Below, one piece after another: positions 22,424 through 29,707 of a stretch of DNA of 36,142 nucleotides. The notes under the pieces were generated by a model. That model made no database searches. It saw only the letters and a program-made list of their open reading frames with translations, and was not told the origin of the DNA. Position 1 is the stretch's first letter, and the number at the start of each line of letters is the position of its first letter. The DNA lies in assembly GCA_016293865.1 (NCBI GenBank), contig JAEDDG010000022.1, positions 1 to 36,142 of the forward strand, in the 5' to 3' direction. The stretch is from Oscillospiraceae bacterium (GTDB lineage Bacteria; Bacillota; Clostridia; Oscillospirales; Oscillospiraceae). The position numbers and the translations under genes are program-made.

Positions 22424-23650
22424 ATGACGCACACTCCGCTGACAAGCGAAGACCGGGCACTGGCCGGCAGGCTGGCCGCGTTTTATAAGGATCATCTCTT
22501 CAACAACGTTCTTCCCCCCTGGGAAGCGCGTACCGCCGACACTGAGTACGGCGGCTATCTGCACTGCTTTGACCGCCGGTGGAACCTGTATGACGATGAG
22601 AAGTACATCTGGTTTCAAGGCCGCCAGATCTGGATGTTTTCCCGTCTGTACCGGAAAACCGGGGACAAAAAATGGCTGGAGCTGGCCAGAATCGGCCGCG
22701 ATTTTGTCATCGACCGCAGCAAGGCCTATGCCGGCGGCGGCCGCTTCAACTACCAGCTGGACCGCACCGGCCAGGTCATACGCCGGGGAACCATCTCCAT
22801 CTGGACAGACTTTTTTATCCTTCAGGCGCTGGGCGAATACATTCTGGCCTCCGGAGACGAAACAGACCTGCCGCTTGTGAAGGAGATGTGGCCCATCTGG
22901 GTCAGGAACACCTGCGACCCCAAGTGTGAGGATATATTCCACTCCGTATACGACCCGCGCTTTTTCGGCTATCCCATGGGCGTGCCCTTTATGGCCACTG
23001 TTCTCCATGATCTGCTCGGCGACGAAGTCTTTGAGGCGGGCACCAGCTGTTCCAAAACCATTTTATATACCTACGCCAGAGACGACTATAAAGTTCTGTT
23101 TGAAAATCTGACGCCCGCAGGCGAAGTGCTGCCCGTTGAAACCGGGACCATCTGCAATCCCGGCCACACGGCGGAAACCATGTGGTTCGTGATGGACTAT
23201 GCCCGTCTGGCCGGTGAGGAGACGCTCATCAGCCGCGCCGCAGAGGTGCTGGATTGGGACTGGGAAAAAGGCGTTGACCATGTGCGCGGCGGCTTTTACA
23301 GCTTCATGAACGCCATGGGCGGCGAACCGTACCAGGCCGCATGGCACAAGGAAACCGGCGCCCGCTGGGACGACAAGGTCTGGTGGGCCAACTGCGAACC
23401 GCTGGTCTCTCTGTCCATGGCCGCCAATGCGCTGAACAGCCACGAATGGTTCCAGCGCTTTCTGTCACACCATGAATTTACCCAGAAATATTTTGTGGAT
23501 CACGTATACGGCGAGTGGTTCTCCAGTCTGAACGCAGACAACACCGTGAAGGACAGCGCCAAGGGCTCACTCTGGAAAGCCGCCTACCATCTGCCCAGAG
23601 CGCTGCTGCTCACCGGTGAAGAGCTGGAAGCAATCGCCCGGGGCGCATAA
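22424..23650 (+). CDS. AGE-family epimerase/isomerase (408 aa)
   Basis: An (alpha/alpha)6-barrel enzyme of the N-acylglucosamine 2-epimerase family, which interconverts sugars at C2 (GlcNAc/ManNAc, or D-mannose/D-fructose, or cellobiose epimerisation). Seen: KYIWFQGRQIWMFSRLYRKTG (the W-x-Q-x-R-x-x-W-x-F-S-x-L motif), FNYQLDRTGQV, NPGHTAETMWFVMDYA with a catalytic His, GGFYSFMNAMGG and KVWWANCEPLVSL. The start ATG 22424 has AAGGAGG 7 nt upstream; an upstream in-frame extension lacks a site. The family length is normal. With the isomerase and PfkB kinase downstream (28-29 kb) it may belong to mannose, lyxose or related sugar metabolism, but the exact sugar is not readable. Confidence 0.88.
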   Translation: MTHTPLTSEDRALAGRLAAFYKDHLFNNVLPPWEARTADTEYGGYLHCFDRRWNLYDDEKYIWFQGRQIWMFSRLYRKTGDKKWLELARIGRDFVIDRSKAYAGGGRFNYQLDRTGQVIRRGTISIWTDFFILQALGEYILASGDETDLPLVKEMWPIWVRNTCDPKCEDIFHSVYDPRFFGYPMGVPFMATVLHDLLGDEVFEAGTSCSKTILYTYARDDYKVLFENLTPAGEVLPVETGTICNPGHTAETMWFVMDYARLAGEETLISRAAEVLDWDWEKGVDHVRGGFYSFMNAMGGEPYQAAWHKETGARWDDKVWWANCEPLVSLSMAANALNSHEWFQRFLSHHEFTQKYFVDHVYGEWFSSLNADNTVKDSAKGSLWKAAYHLPRALLLTGEELEAIARGA

Positions 23651-23676
23651 CCGCGTCCGGCTTCCATACTTTCACA

Positions 23677-23753
23677 ACAGACCACCCACATCAAAAAAAC
23701 AGGAGCGCCGCAGTCCGGCCGGACTGCGGCGCTCTTTTATGCGCATTTTCTGC
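23677..23753. repeat. Copy 2 of the 75-bp intergenic repeat
   Basis: Same sequence as 22264-22338 in the same orientation, starting ACAGACCACCCACATC, with a longer A run and TTTT instead of TTT after the palindrome. Confidence 0.85.
23703..23738. terminator. Bidirectional terminator between the AGE and MATE genes
   Basis: Identical perfect 16-bp-arm palindrome (23703-23734) as in copy 1, with TTTT to the right and seven A residues to the left, so it can end both convergent transcripts. Confidence 0.9.
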
Positions 23754-23763
23754 CGTCTGCACA

Positions 23764-25164
23764 TCACAGCTTGATCAGCGCCCATTTTCCGCTGGAAAAG
23801 CGCAGATATACCAACACAAGGCGCAGGATGATATCGCCAAGCATGGCAAGCCACGCGCCGTAAAGGCCCAGATTGAACACATAAATGGCCAGCGCGCACA
23901 GCCCCGGCCGGACTACCGTGACACAGAGCATCATGACCTTGGCCACAAACTTTGTATCGCCGCTGCCGCGCAGGCAGCCCGTAACCGTAACCGCCGACAT
24001 CTGGAAGGGCTGGAACGCCGCCACAAGCAGCATCACGGTCTCCGCCAGAGGGACAACCAGCGGATCCGTACTGAAAATTGCCACGATCTGCTTGCGCAGG
24101 AGCGCCATGGCCACCGCCGTGATCAGTGCGAAAAACAGGGATATCCGCTGGGAAACCTTGCCGTACAGGATGGACAGATCCGGCCGCCCCTCGCCCAGCT
24201 TCTGCCCCACAAGACTTGTGCCGGCCGCGCCCAGTCCGTCGGCCATGTTGAAGGTCAGGTTCAGGCACTGTATGCAGATCTGGTGGGCGGCATAGGCCTC
24301 CGTTCCCAGATCCGCCACCAGGCGGGAAAAGGCCAGAAAGCCCACGCGCAGGCAGAGCTGCTCCAGAAGGGCGTTTGAGCTGACCATCATCACAGGCTTC
24401 AGGATCTCCCGCGGGAAGCGGAAGTCCGCGCCGGTAAACCGCATGGAAAAATAGCTGCTTTTCCCGATCAGGGCAAAAACCGCAATCAGAAAGCCGACAA
24501 ATATGCCGATCACGCTGGCGATGGCCGCGCCGGAAATTCCCAGTTCCGGGAAGCCGCAGCGGCCGCCGATCAGGAAATAATTGAAGATCACATTCACCAC
24601 GTTGGACGTGCCGTTGATGTACATGGTGATTTTTGTCTTGCCGATGCCGCGCAGCGCCGCGGAAATGGCCATGGTCAGTGCGTTCAGCGGCAAAGCCAGC
24701 ATAATGATGCGGAAATATGTACTGGCCGGCCGCAGCGTGTCCTCCTTCGCGCCGGACAGGCGCATCATGCTGTCGGAAAACCGCCAGCACAGAAAGGACA
24801 GCAGAACAGACAGCGCCAGAATGATCAGCAGCATGACACGCAGCGTGCGCCCGGCATCCTTCTGCCGTCCCTCCCCCTTGCGTCTGGCCACCACGGCCGT
24901 CAGGCCGGCGTTGAGCCCGAAAAACACGCACAGGGCAATCATCCGCGGCTGGCCGGTGAGTCCGACGGCGGAGATGGCCACCGTACCGAGGGAGGCCACC
25001 ATAATCGTATCCACCATGCCCACAAGGCTCACAAGGATCATCTCGGCCATGCTGGGCAGGGCAATTCTCAGAAAAATACTGTAGGCCGTCCGCGCGCCCG
25101 GAAGCGGGCCTTTGCGCAGTTCCGGGCGGACAAGGTGCTCGGTGGAAAATAAACTGTTCATCAT
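23764..25164 (-). CDS. MATE-family multidrug/toxin efflux transporter (466 aa)
   Basis: Twelve-TM cation-driven exporter of the MATE family (DinF/NorM-like). The first half has LRIALPSMAEMILVSLVGMVDTIMVASLGTVAISAVGLTGQP, the second half LEQLCLRVGFLAFSRLVADLGTEAYAAHQICIQCLNLTFNMADGLGAAGTSLVGQKLGEG, which are the duplicated MATE signatures, plus the RGIGKTK and RGSGDTK loops after helices 5/6 and 11/12. The gene begins right after the stop of the MFS gene upstream (AGGAGTAAATGATG). Because AGGAG is only 3 nt from the first ATG, the second ATG at 25161 may be used. It is the last gene of the MFS-MFS-MATE string. Substrate unknown. Confidence 0.9.
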   Translation of the reverse strand: MMNSLFSTEHLVRPELRKGPLPGARTAYSIFLRIALPSMAEMILVSLVGMVDTIMVASLGTVAISAVGLTGQPRMIALCVFFGLNAGLTAVVARRKGEGRQKDAGRTLRVMLLIILALSVLLSFLCWRFSDSMMRLSGAKEDTLRPASTYFRIIMLALPLNALTMAISAALRGIGKTKITMYINGTSNVVNVIFNYFLIGGRCGFPELGISGAAIASVIGIFVGFLIAVFALIGKSSYFSMRFTGADFRFPREILKPVMMVSSNALLEQLCLRVGFLAFSRLVADLGTEAYAAHQICIQCLNLTFNMADGLGAAGTSLVGQKLGEGRPDLSILYGKVSQRISLFFALITAVAMALLRKQIVAIFSTDPLVVPLAETVMLLVAAFQPFQMSAVTVTGCLRGSGDTKFVAKVMMLCVTVVRPGLCALAIYVFNLGLYGAWLAMLGDIILRLVLVYLRFSSGKWALIKL

Positions 25165-26385
25165 TTACTCCTGAGTTGCCATTGACTTCTCCTGCGCGGC
25201 GCGCCGGCGCTCCCGGGCGGGCGCAGTATGCATATAAAGCAGAAGCAGCAGAAAACTCACCGCCTCGCAGCACAGACAGATCACCAGAAACACCGGAACG
25301 CCCACCGCATCAATCAGAACGCCGCCGCCAAGACTGCCGATGCAGCCGGCACAGCTCAGACAGATGGCGTCATTCACGCCGTGGGCCGTGGTGGCCAGCT
25401 CCGCCGGCACCAGCTTCTGCACAATGGAGCGCATGGACGCAAAGAAAAAGCTGTAGCTGATGCCGCCCAGAACGCCGGTCAGCACAGCGGCCAGCGGCGT
25501 TTTGGCCAGCAGAATCAGGCCCGTTTCCGCCAGCGCAAACAAAATCGCAATCATCAGCCGGTGCTCATCCCGGATCCGGAACGCCAGCTTTCCGGCAATG
25601 ATCAGCCCCGGCGACTCCACCAGAACCATCAGAAACGTGTGATAGCTGACATCCGCGGCCGTTCCGCCCACCCGCTCCAGCACAAGCGTCACCATGATCC
25701 ACAGCGTCAGAACGCCGGTGCACAGCGCGAACAGAATCAGCTGGGCAAAGCCGAAGCCCGGGATTTTGAACAGCTGCGCCGCGTCCCGGACGCTGAAGCC
25801 GTGCTGCGTGCGGCCGGTCAGCGCCGTACGCGGGTTCGTGTCCACAACAAGCAGCAGCATCAGAATGCCGAACACGCCCAGCATGGCGGGCATCAGCCAG
25901 TATCCCACCCGGTCGATCAGCAGGGAATAGGCCAGCAGCATGGCTGCATAGGCGATGCAGCTGATGCCGCGCACCTTGGGCAGCATGGCGCTGTCGCCGC
26001 CGAAGGACCGGATAATCCATGTGTCCATATTTGTGTTCAGCGGCAGCTGAAGAAATCCAACCGCCGTATAGCTGATGAAGATCGCAAGCCAGCTGTTTGA
26101 AAAATACAGCGCCAGGAAGGACAGCGCCAGCAGCACGAACATCAGCAGGACAAAACGGCGGTTTTCCTGACTGCGGTCAGTCAGCGTGCCCCAGAACAGC
26201 TGCCCGGCAAAGGATGCCACCCGGTATCCGGCAATCATCAGACCCACCTGGGTGGCCGTAATGCCCTTGGACCGGGCATAGACCACCGCCAGCGCCATAA
26301 AACCGGACAGCGCCACCCAGTACAGGCTGTCAATCATATTGAAACGGATCAGCAGCGCTCTGCGCGTATAGGTTTTTTCTGCCAT
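25165..26385 (-). CDS. MFS transporter, paralogue B (406 aa)
   Basis: Major facilitator superfamily carrier with 12 predicted TM helices. It starts MAEKTYTRRALLIRFNMIDSLYWVALSGFMALAVVYARSKG; the loop FWGTLTDRSQENRR is the TM2-TM3 motif (D-R-x-G/Q-R-R type), and QLPLNTNMDTWIIRSF lies after TM4. The start ATG 26385 with GGAGGG upstream was chosen over an open frame to 26430, which would overlap the neighbouring paralogue. It shares many identical stretches with the protein at 26424-27632, so these are a tandem duplication. The family branch resembles MFS_1-like nucleoside or oligosaccharide permeases (LacY/NupG-like), but no substrate can be named. MATE is directly coupled downstream. Confidence 0.87.
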   Translation of the reverse strand: MAEKTYTRRALLIRFNMIDSLYWVALSGFMALAVVYARSKGITATQVGLMIAGYRVASFAGQLFWGTLTDRSQENRRFVLLMFVLLALSFLALYFSNSWLAIFISYTAVGFLQLPLNTNMDTWIIRSFGGDSAMLPKVRGISCIAYAAMLLAYSLLIDRVGYWLMPAMLGVFGILMLLLVVDTNPRTALTGRTQHGFSVRDAAQLFKIPGFGFAQLILFALCTGVLTLWIMVTLVLERVGGTAADVSYHTFLMVLVESPGLIIAGKLAFRIRDEHRLMIAILFALAETGLILLAKTPLAAVLTGVLGGISYSFFFASMRSIVQKLVPAELATTAHGVNDAICLSCAGCIGSLGGGVLIDAVGVPVFLVICLCCEAVSFLLLLLYMHTAPARERRRAAQEKSMATQE

Positions 26386-26423
26386 ATTTCCCTCCGGATT
26401 GACCTGCGGCCCGGCACAGGTGA

Positions 26424-27632
26424 TCAGCACGCCGCCAGCACCGCGGCGCGGCGCCGGGCGCGGCGGGGTTCCGTAACCGTGTAAATGACCAGCAGGACCA
26501 GGCTCAGGATCTCAAAGGCCATGCACCCCAGGACAAACGCGTGCATGCCCAGCAAATCGATCACGCTGCCGGCGAACAGGCTGCCGAGACAGGCCGCCGC
26601 GCTGAAGCAGACCGCGTCCATAAAGCCGTGGGCCGTGGTGGCCAGCGCCTGCGGCACCATCTGCTGGACCATACTGCGCACGGGCGCATAAAAGAAGCCA
26701 TAGCTGACGCCGGCCGCAATGCCGGAGAGAATCATCAGCATGGGCGTTTTTGCAAACAGCAGCATGGCCGTCTGCACAAGCGCCAGAAACACACCCAGCA
26801 GCAGCTGCTTCTCCTGCCGGATTTTAAAGGCCAGCGCAGCCACCAGGTACATGGCCGGCGCCTCGGCCAGCGTCATGATGCCGCTGTAATAACTCAGATC
26901 CGCCGCAGTACCGCCGACCGATTCAAACACCAGCGTAATCAGGCTCCAGAGCGACATGAAACCGAAGCAGAACACAAACATAATGATCATGCAGAAGCCG
27001 TAGCCCGGAATTTTCATCAGCGTGGCGATGTTTTTCAGGCTGATTCTCTGGCGCGCAGGACCCATCTGCTGCTTCGGCGGGACAGTGTTGAGAATCAGGA
27101 AGCCCAGAACCACGTAGAATACCAGCAGCGTGACCGGAAGGATGATATACCCTGTCGCATCGATCACAAGCGCGATGCCGGTAATGGCCACCGCGTAGAA
27201 AAATGAACCGACACTGCGCACGCGGGGCAGCGCGGCCGCCTCCCCGTTGAAGGAGCGGATAATCCAGGTATCCATATTCGTATTCAGCGGCAGCTGGATA
27301 AAGCCCACCAGCGTATAGCTGATGAGAATGGCCGGCCACACCCTGCTGGAATACAGGAAGATGTACGCGCCCACCACCAAAGTCAGCATAATCAGGGCGT
27401 ATTCCCGGTTTTTCTGCCGTCTGTCACACAGGGCGCTCCAGAAAAACTGGCCCAGAACGGCTGCCACACGGAAAACCGCCGCCATGACGCTGACCTGAAG
27501 GACAGTCACGCCCAGCGTGCGCACATAGGCGATGGACAGCGCATTGAATCCCGCAACGCTCAGCCAGTAGCAGCTGTCGATCATGAAGAAGCGGCGCAGA
27601 AGCTCCTTCGGCGTAAAATCTGTTTTTTTCAA
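26424..27632 (-). CDS. MFS transporter, paralogue A (402 aa)
   Basis: Twelve-TM major facilitator. It begins KKTDFTPKELLRRFFMIDSCYWLSVAGFNALSIAYVRTLG and carries FWSALCDRRQKNREY (TM2-3 motif), the same QLPLNTNMDTWIIRSF as its neighbour, FESVGGTAADLSYY and ATTAHGFMDAVCF. These segments align position by position with the downstream paralogue B, although the rest has diverged considerably, so the duplication is old. The start is TTG 27632 with AGGAG 8 nt upstream. The gap to paralogue B is 38 nt. The family branch is sugar/nucleoside-permease-like; with the PfkB kinase and isomerase genes upstream on the same strand a sugar substrate is plausible but not shown. Confidence 0.88.
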   Translation of the reverse strand: MKKTDFTPKELLRRFFMIDSCYWLSVAGFNALSIAYVRTLGVTVLQVSVMAAVFRVAAVLGQFFWSALCDRRQKNREYALIMLTLVVGAYIFLYSSRVWPAILISYTLVGFIQLPLNTNMDTWIIRSFNGEAAALPRVRSVGSFFYAVAITGIALVIDATGYIILPVTLLVFYVVLGFLILNTVPPKQQMGPARQRISLKNIATLMKIPGYGFCMIIMFVFCFGFMSLWSLITLVFESVGGTAADLSYYSGIMTLAEAPAMYLVAALAFKIRQEKQLLLGVFLALVQTAMLLFAKTPMLMILSGIAAGVSYGFFYAPVRSMVQQMVPQALATTAHGFMDAVCFSAAACLGSLFAGSVIDLLGMHAFVLGCMAFEILSLVLLVIYTVTEPRRARRRAAVLAAC

Positions 27633-27705
27633 TCAATCCACTCCTGTTGCCGCAGATATGCAGCCATTCTGCCGGAATCACAGTTCCGGCGCGGGGCAGC
27701 GGAAA

Positions 27706-27746
27706 GGGAACAAACGCACACAGCCGGCTGCAGCCGGTTGTGTGCG
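27706..27746 (-). terminator. Possible terminator after the PfkB kinase gene
   Basis: A 32-nt near-perfect palindrome (CGCACACA at 27715 through TGTGTGCG at 27746, one mismatch) is followed on the minus strand by only a weak T tract (TTTGTT). It lies between the kinase and the MFS genes, so the two may be separate transcripts with partial read-through. Confidence 0.5.
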
Positions 27747-27793
27747 CAGAAAGGGCGGACCGGCGCGGCCCGGATTCTCGCGCTGCGCCGCGG

Positions 27794-28750
27794 TTACTCC
27801 GCCATCAGTTTTAAAACATCATCCGTCTCCGGAACGCTGGAAATGCCGCCGTGCTTCGTCGTGGACAGGCTGGCCGCCGCGCAGGCAAACGAAGTGATCC
27901 GGCGCAGCTCGTCTTCCTCCAGCTCCTCCGGCGCCCTGCCGCTCTGCAGTACGCCGTACAGCGCGCTGCCGCCGAAAATGTCGCCGGCGCCGCAGGTGTC
28001 AATGGTCCTGACGCTGTTGTAGTTGGCCACGCGGCCGCTGGCGCGCCTGTTCATAAACAGACAGCCGTTTTTCCCCAGCGTCACAAAAACAAGCCGGACG
28101 CCGAATTTCTCCAGGATATGGGCGGCGCCTGCCTCCGGCGTCATGCCGAACAGGAACTCCACCTCATCCTCGCTGATTTTCACAATATCCGCCTGCTCCA
28201 GAGCCCAGCACATCTGCGTCTTTGCCTCTTCCGGGCCGGACCACAGCGGCGGCCGCAGGTTCGGATCCAGGCTGATCAGGCAGCCGCAGCTTTTGGCATA
28301 GGCGACAGCCTTGTATGTAGCGCTCCGGCTGGGTTCCCCGGTCAGGGACAGCGTGCCGATATGGAAAACCTTCGCATTGCGGATCAGCTCCAGAGGCACC
28401 TGGTCATAACGCAGCTGCGTGTCCGCGCCGGGCTTGCGGGCAAAGGAAAACTCCCTGTCTCCCGTCTCATCCAGCGTCACAAACGCCAGCGTTGTGAACC
28501 AGTCCGGATCAATCACAATTCCGGTCGCGTCAATCCCGGCGTCCACAACGGTTTTCTTCAGCATGTGGCCGAAAGCGTCGTCTCCGACCTTGGCAATATA
28601 GGCCGTGGATACGCCGCGCTTGGCCAGCGCAGCCAGGAAATTTCCGATGGCGCCGCCGGGATGGGCGGACAAAACAGGATAGCCATCGTCGTTGGATCCC
28701 TCAAAATTAAAATCAATCAAAAGCTCGCCCAGAGCGGTTACATCTGGCAT
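27794..28750 (-). CDS. PfkB-family sugar kinase, fructokinase-like (318 aa)
   Basis: ATP-dependent carbohydrate kinase of the ribokinase family. It begins PDVTALGELLIDF, typical of fructokinases, with HPGGAIGNFLAALAKRG (first PfkB signature; Ile-Gly where most have Ala-Pro/Glu) and the second signature DTCGAGDIFGGSALYG with the catalytic Asp. LDPNLRPPLWSGPEEAK and KISEDEVEFL are the characteristic fructokinase segments. The start ATG 28750 has AAAGGAGGA 7 nt upstream; the frame runs on to 28825 without a site. It is 47 nt downstream of the lyxose/mannose isomerase-type gene, so it probably phosphorylates that enzyme's ketose product (D-fructose or D-xylulose). Confidence 0.9.
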   Translation of the reverse strand: MPDVTALGELLIDFNFEGSNDDGYPVLSAHPGGAIGNFLAALAKRGVSTAYIAKVGDDAFGHMLKKTVVDAGIDATGIVIDPDWFTTLAFVTLDETGDREFSFARKPGADTQLRYDQVPLELIRNAKVFHIGTLSLTGEPSRSATYKAVAYAKSCGCLISLDPNLRPPLWSGPEEAKTQMCWALEQADIVKISEDEVEFLFGMTPEAGAAHILEKFGVRLVFVTLGKNGCLFMNRRASGRVANYNSVRTIDTCGAGDIFGGSALYGVLQSGRAPEELEEDELRRITSFACAAASLSTTKHGGISSVPETDDVLKLMAE

Positions 28751-28797
28751 GGTTTGTCCTCCTTTAACAAATACCGGCGCGCACCGCACGCGGCGCG

Positions 28798-29484
28798 TTA
28801 CTTCGCCGCGGGATACTCGTTGCACAGATAGCGCAGCGGCTCCTCGTCCTCTTCAATTTCGGGGAAGCGGCCCAGATTCTCATAAAAGCGGTTGTCCGTC
28901 TCGTCGTCGTTGCACATGCTGACCTCGCCGATGAGCGTGGTGCCGCAGCCTTCCTTGGCCCAGAAAGAGTGGTACAGGCCCTGGGGAATGGTGATGCTCT
29001 CGCCGGTTTTGAACTCCACAATGCTGCCGGCGGGCACGGTATACCGGACGCCGTCGGACACGTAGGTCACGTCGCCCTCCCGGTCCAGCTGGCCGTCAGG
29101 CAGGGAGTTGTACAGCTGCATCATCATCACGCCGCCGGCACGGTTGATGATGTCCTCCATCTTATACCAGTGGAAATGCAGGGGGCAGGTCTGGTTTTCC
29201 CGGCTGATCAAAAGCTTTTCCGCATAGGGCTTGGGATATTTCTCCCGGTCTTTCTGGCTGCCGTTGCGGATGGTGAAAAGCGTCAGACCCATTTTGGCGA
29301 AATCTCCGCTGCCGTGGTCGGTAATGTCCCAGCCCAGCATATTGTCCCGGATCTCGTCGCATTCGTGTCCCTTTTCCTGCCACTGCGCCGGTGTCCAGTC
29401 GGCAAAGGGCGGCAGCGCCAGGCCGTACTTTTTCACAAGTGCCATGGCGTCCCGCAGGATCGCATTGATTTCGCTGCGTTTCAT
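28798..29484 (-). CDS. D-lyxose/D-mannose-type ketol-isomerase, cupin fold (228 aa)
   Basis: Metal-dependent aldose-ketose isomerase of the D-lyxose isomerase (DUF1498) family, a single cupin barrel. Metal ligands are seen in CPLHFHWYKMEDIINRAGG (His, His and Glu of H-x-H-x5-E) and in the second cupin motif PQGLYHSFWAKEGCGTTLIGEVSMCNDDETDNRF. The N-terminal helix and KYGLALPPFADWTP match the family start. The start is ATG 29484 with GGGAG 9 nt upstream. Known members convert D-lyxose to D-xylulose and D-mannose to D-fructose. The next gene is a PfkB kinase, forming a two-step route into central metabolism. A near-perfect promoter and an inverted repeat lie directly upstream. Confidence 0.88.
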   Translation of the reverse strand: MKRSEINAILRDAMALVKKYGLALPPFADWTPAQWQEKGHECDEIRDNMLGWDITDHGSGDFAKMGLTLFTIRNGSQKDREKYPKPYAEKLLISRENQTCPLHFHWYKMEDIINRAGGVMMMQLYNSLPDGQLDREGDVTYVSDGVRYTVPAGSIVEFKTGESITIPQGLYHSFWAKEGCGTTLIGEVSMCNDDETDNRFYENLGRFPEIEEDEEPLRYLCNEYPAAK

Positions 29485-29503
29485 ACTGCTCAACTCCCGT
29501 ATA

Positions 29504-29526
29504 TTTTGTTAAATGGATGTACAAAA
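29504..29526 (-). promoter_or_regulatory. Putative operator upstream of the isomerase gene
   Basis: Inverted repeat TTTTGT (29504-29509) and ACAAAA (29521-29526) with 11 nt between, also readable as TGT-N11-ACA. It overlaps the -10 box and the start-site region of the promoter, the place expected for a repressor. Confidence 0.45.
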
Positions 29527-29553
29527 CATAGCACCAATAATTACAGAAGTCAA
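29525..29553 (-). promoter_or_regulatory. Promoter of the isomerase-kinase pair
   Basis: On the minus strand TTGACT (29553-29548) and TATGTT (29530-29525) are 17 nt apart, about 40 nt before the ATG at 29484. Confidence 0.75.
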
Positions 29554-29584
29554 TGCCTTTTCCTCCGGCGCGGCAGCCGCTGAA

Positions 29585-29623
29585 TTAAGGACTTCTTAAG
29601 GATTTGGCGCGTTGTTTCTTAAT
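29585..29623 (+). promoter_or_regulatory. Direct repeats upstream of the second GT2 promoter (response-regulator-type site)
   Basis: TTAAGGA occurs at 29585-29591 and 29596-29602, 11 nt apart, immediately upstream of the -35 box; a third CTTAAT lies at 29618-29623. The 11-bp spacing matches OmpR/PhoB/VanR-type binding sites. A CTTAA pair with the same spacing sits at 8010-8026. Confidence 0.5.
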
Positions 29624-29640
29624 CTGTTTTTCTCTATGAT
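29612..29640 (+). promoter_or_regulatory. Promoter of the second GT2 gene
   Basis: TTGTTT (29612-29617) and TATGAT (29635-29640) are separated by 17 nt, 67 nt before the ATG. Confidence 0.65.
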
Positions 29641-29707
29641 GAAGGTGTAATTCAGGAGAGAAGACGCAGCCGTGACCCGGCGCGTGCGCAAGCAAAGGAG
29701 AAGAACC

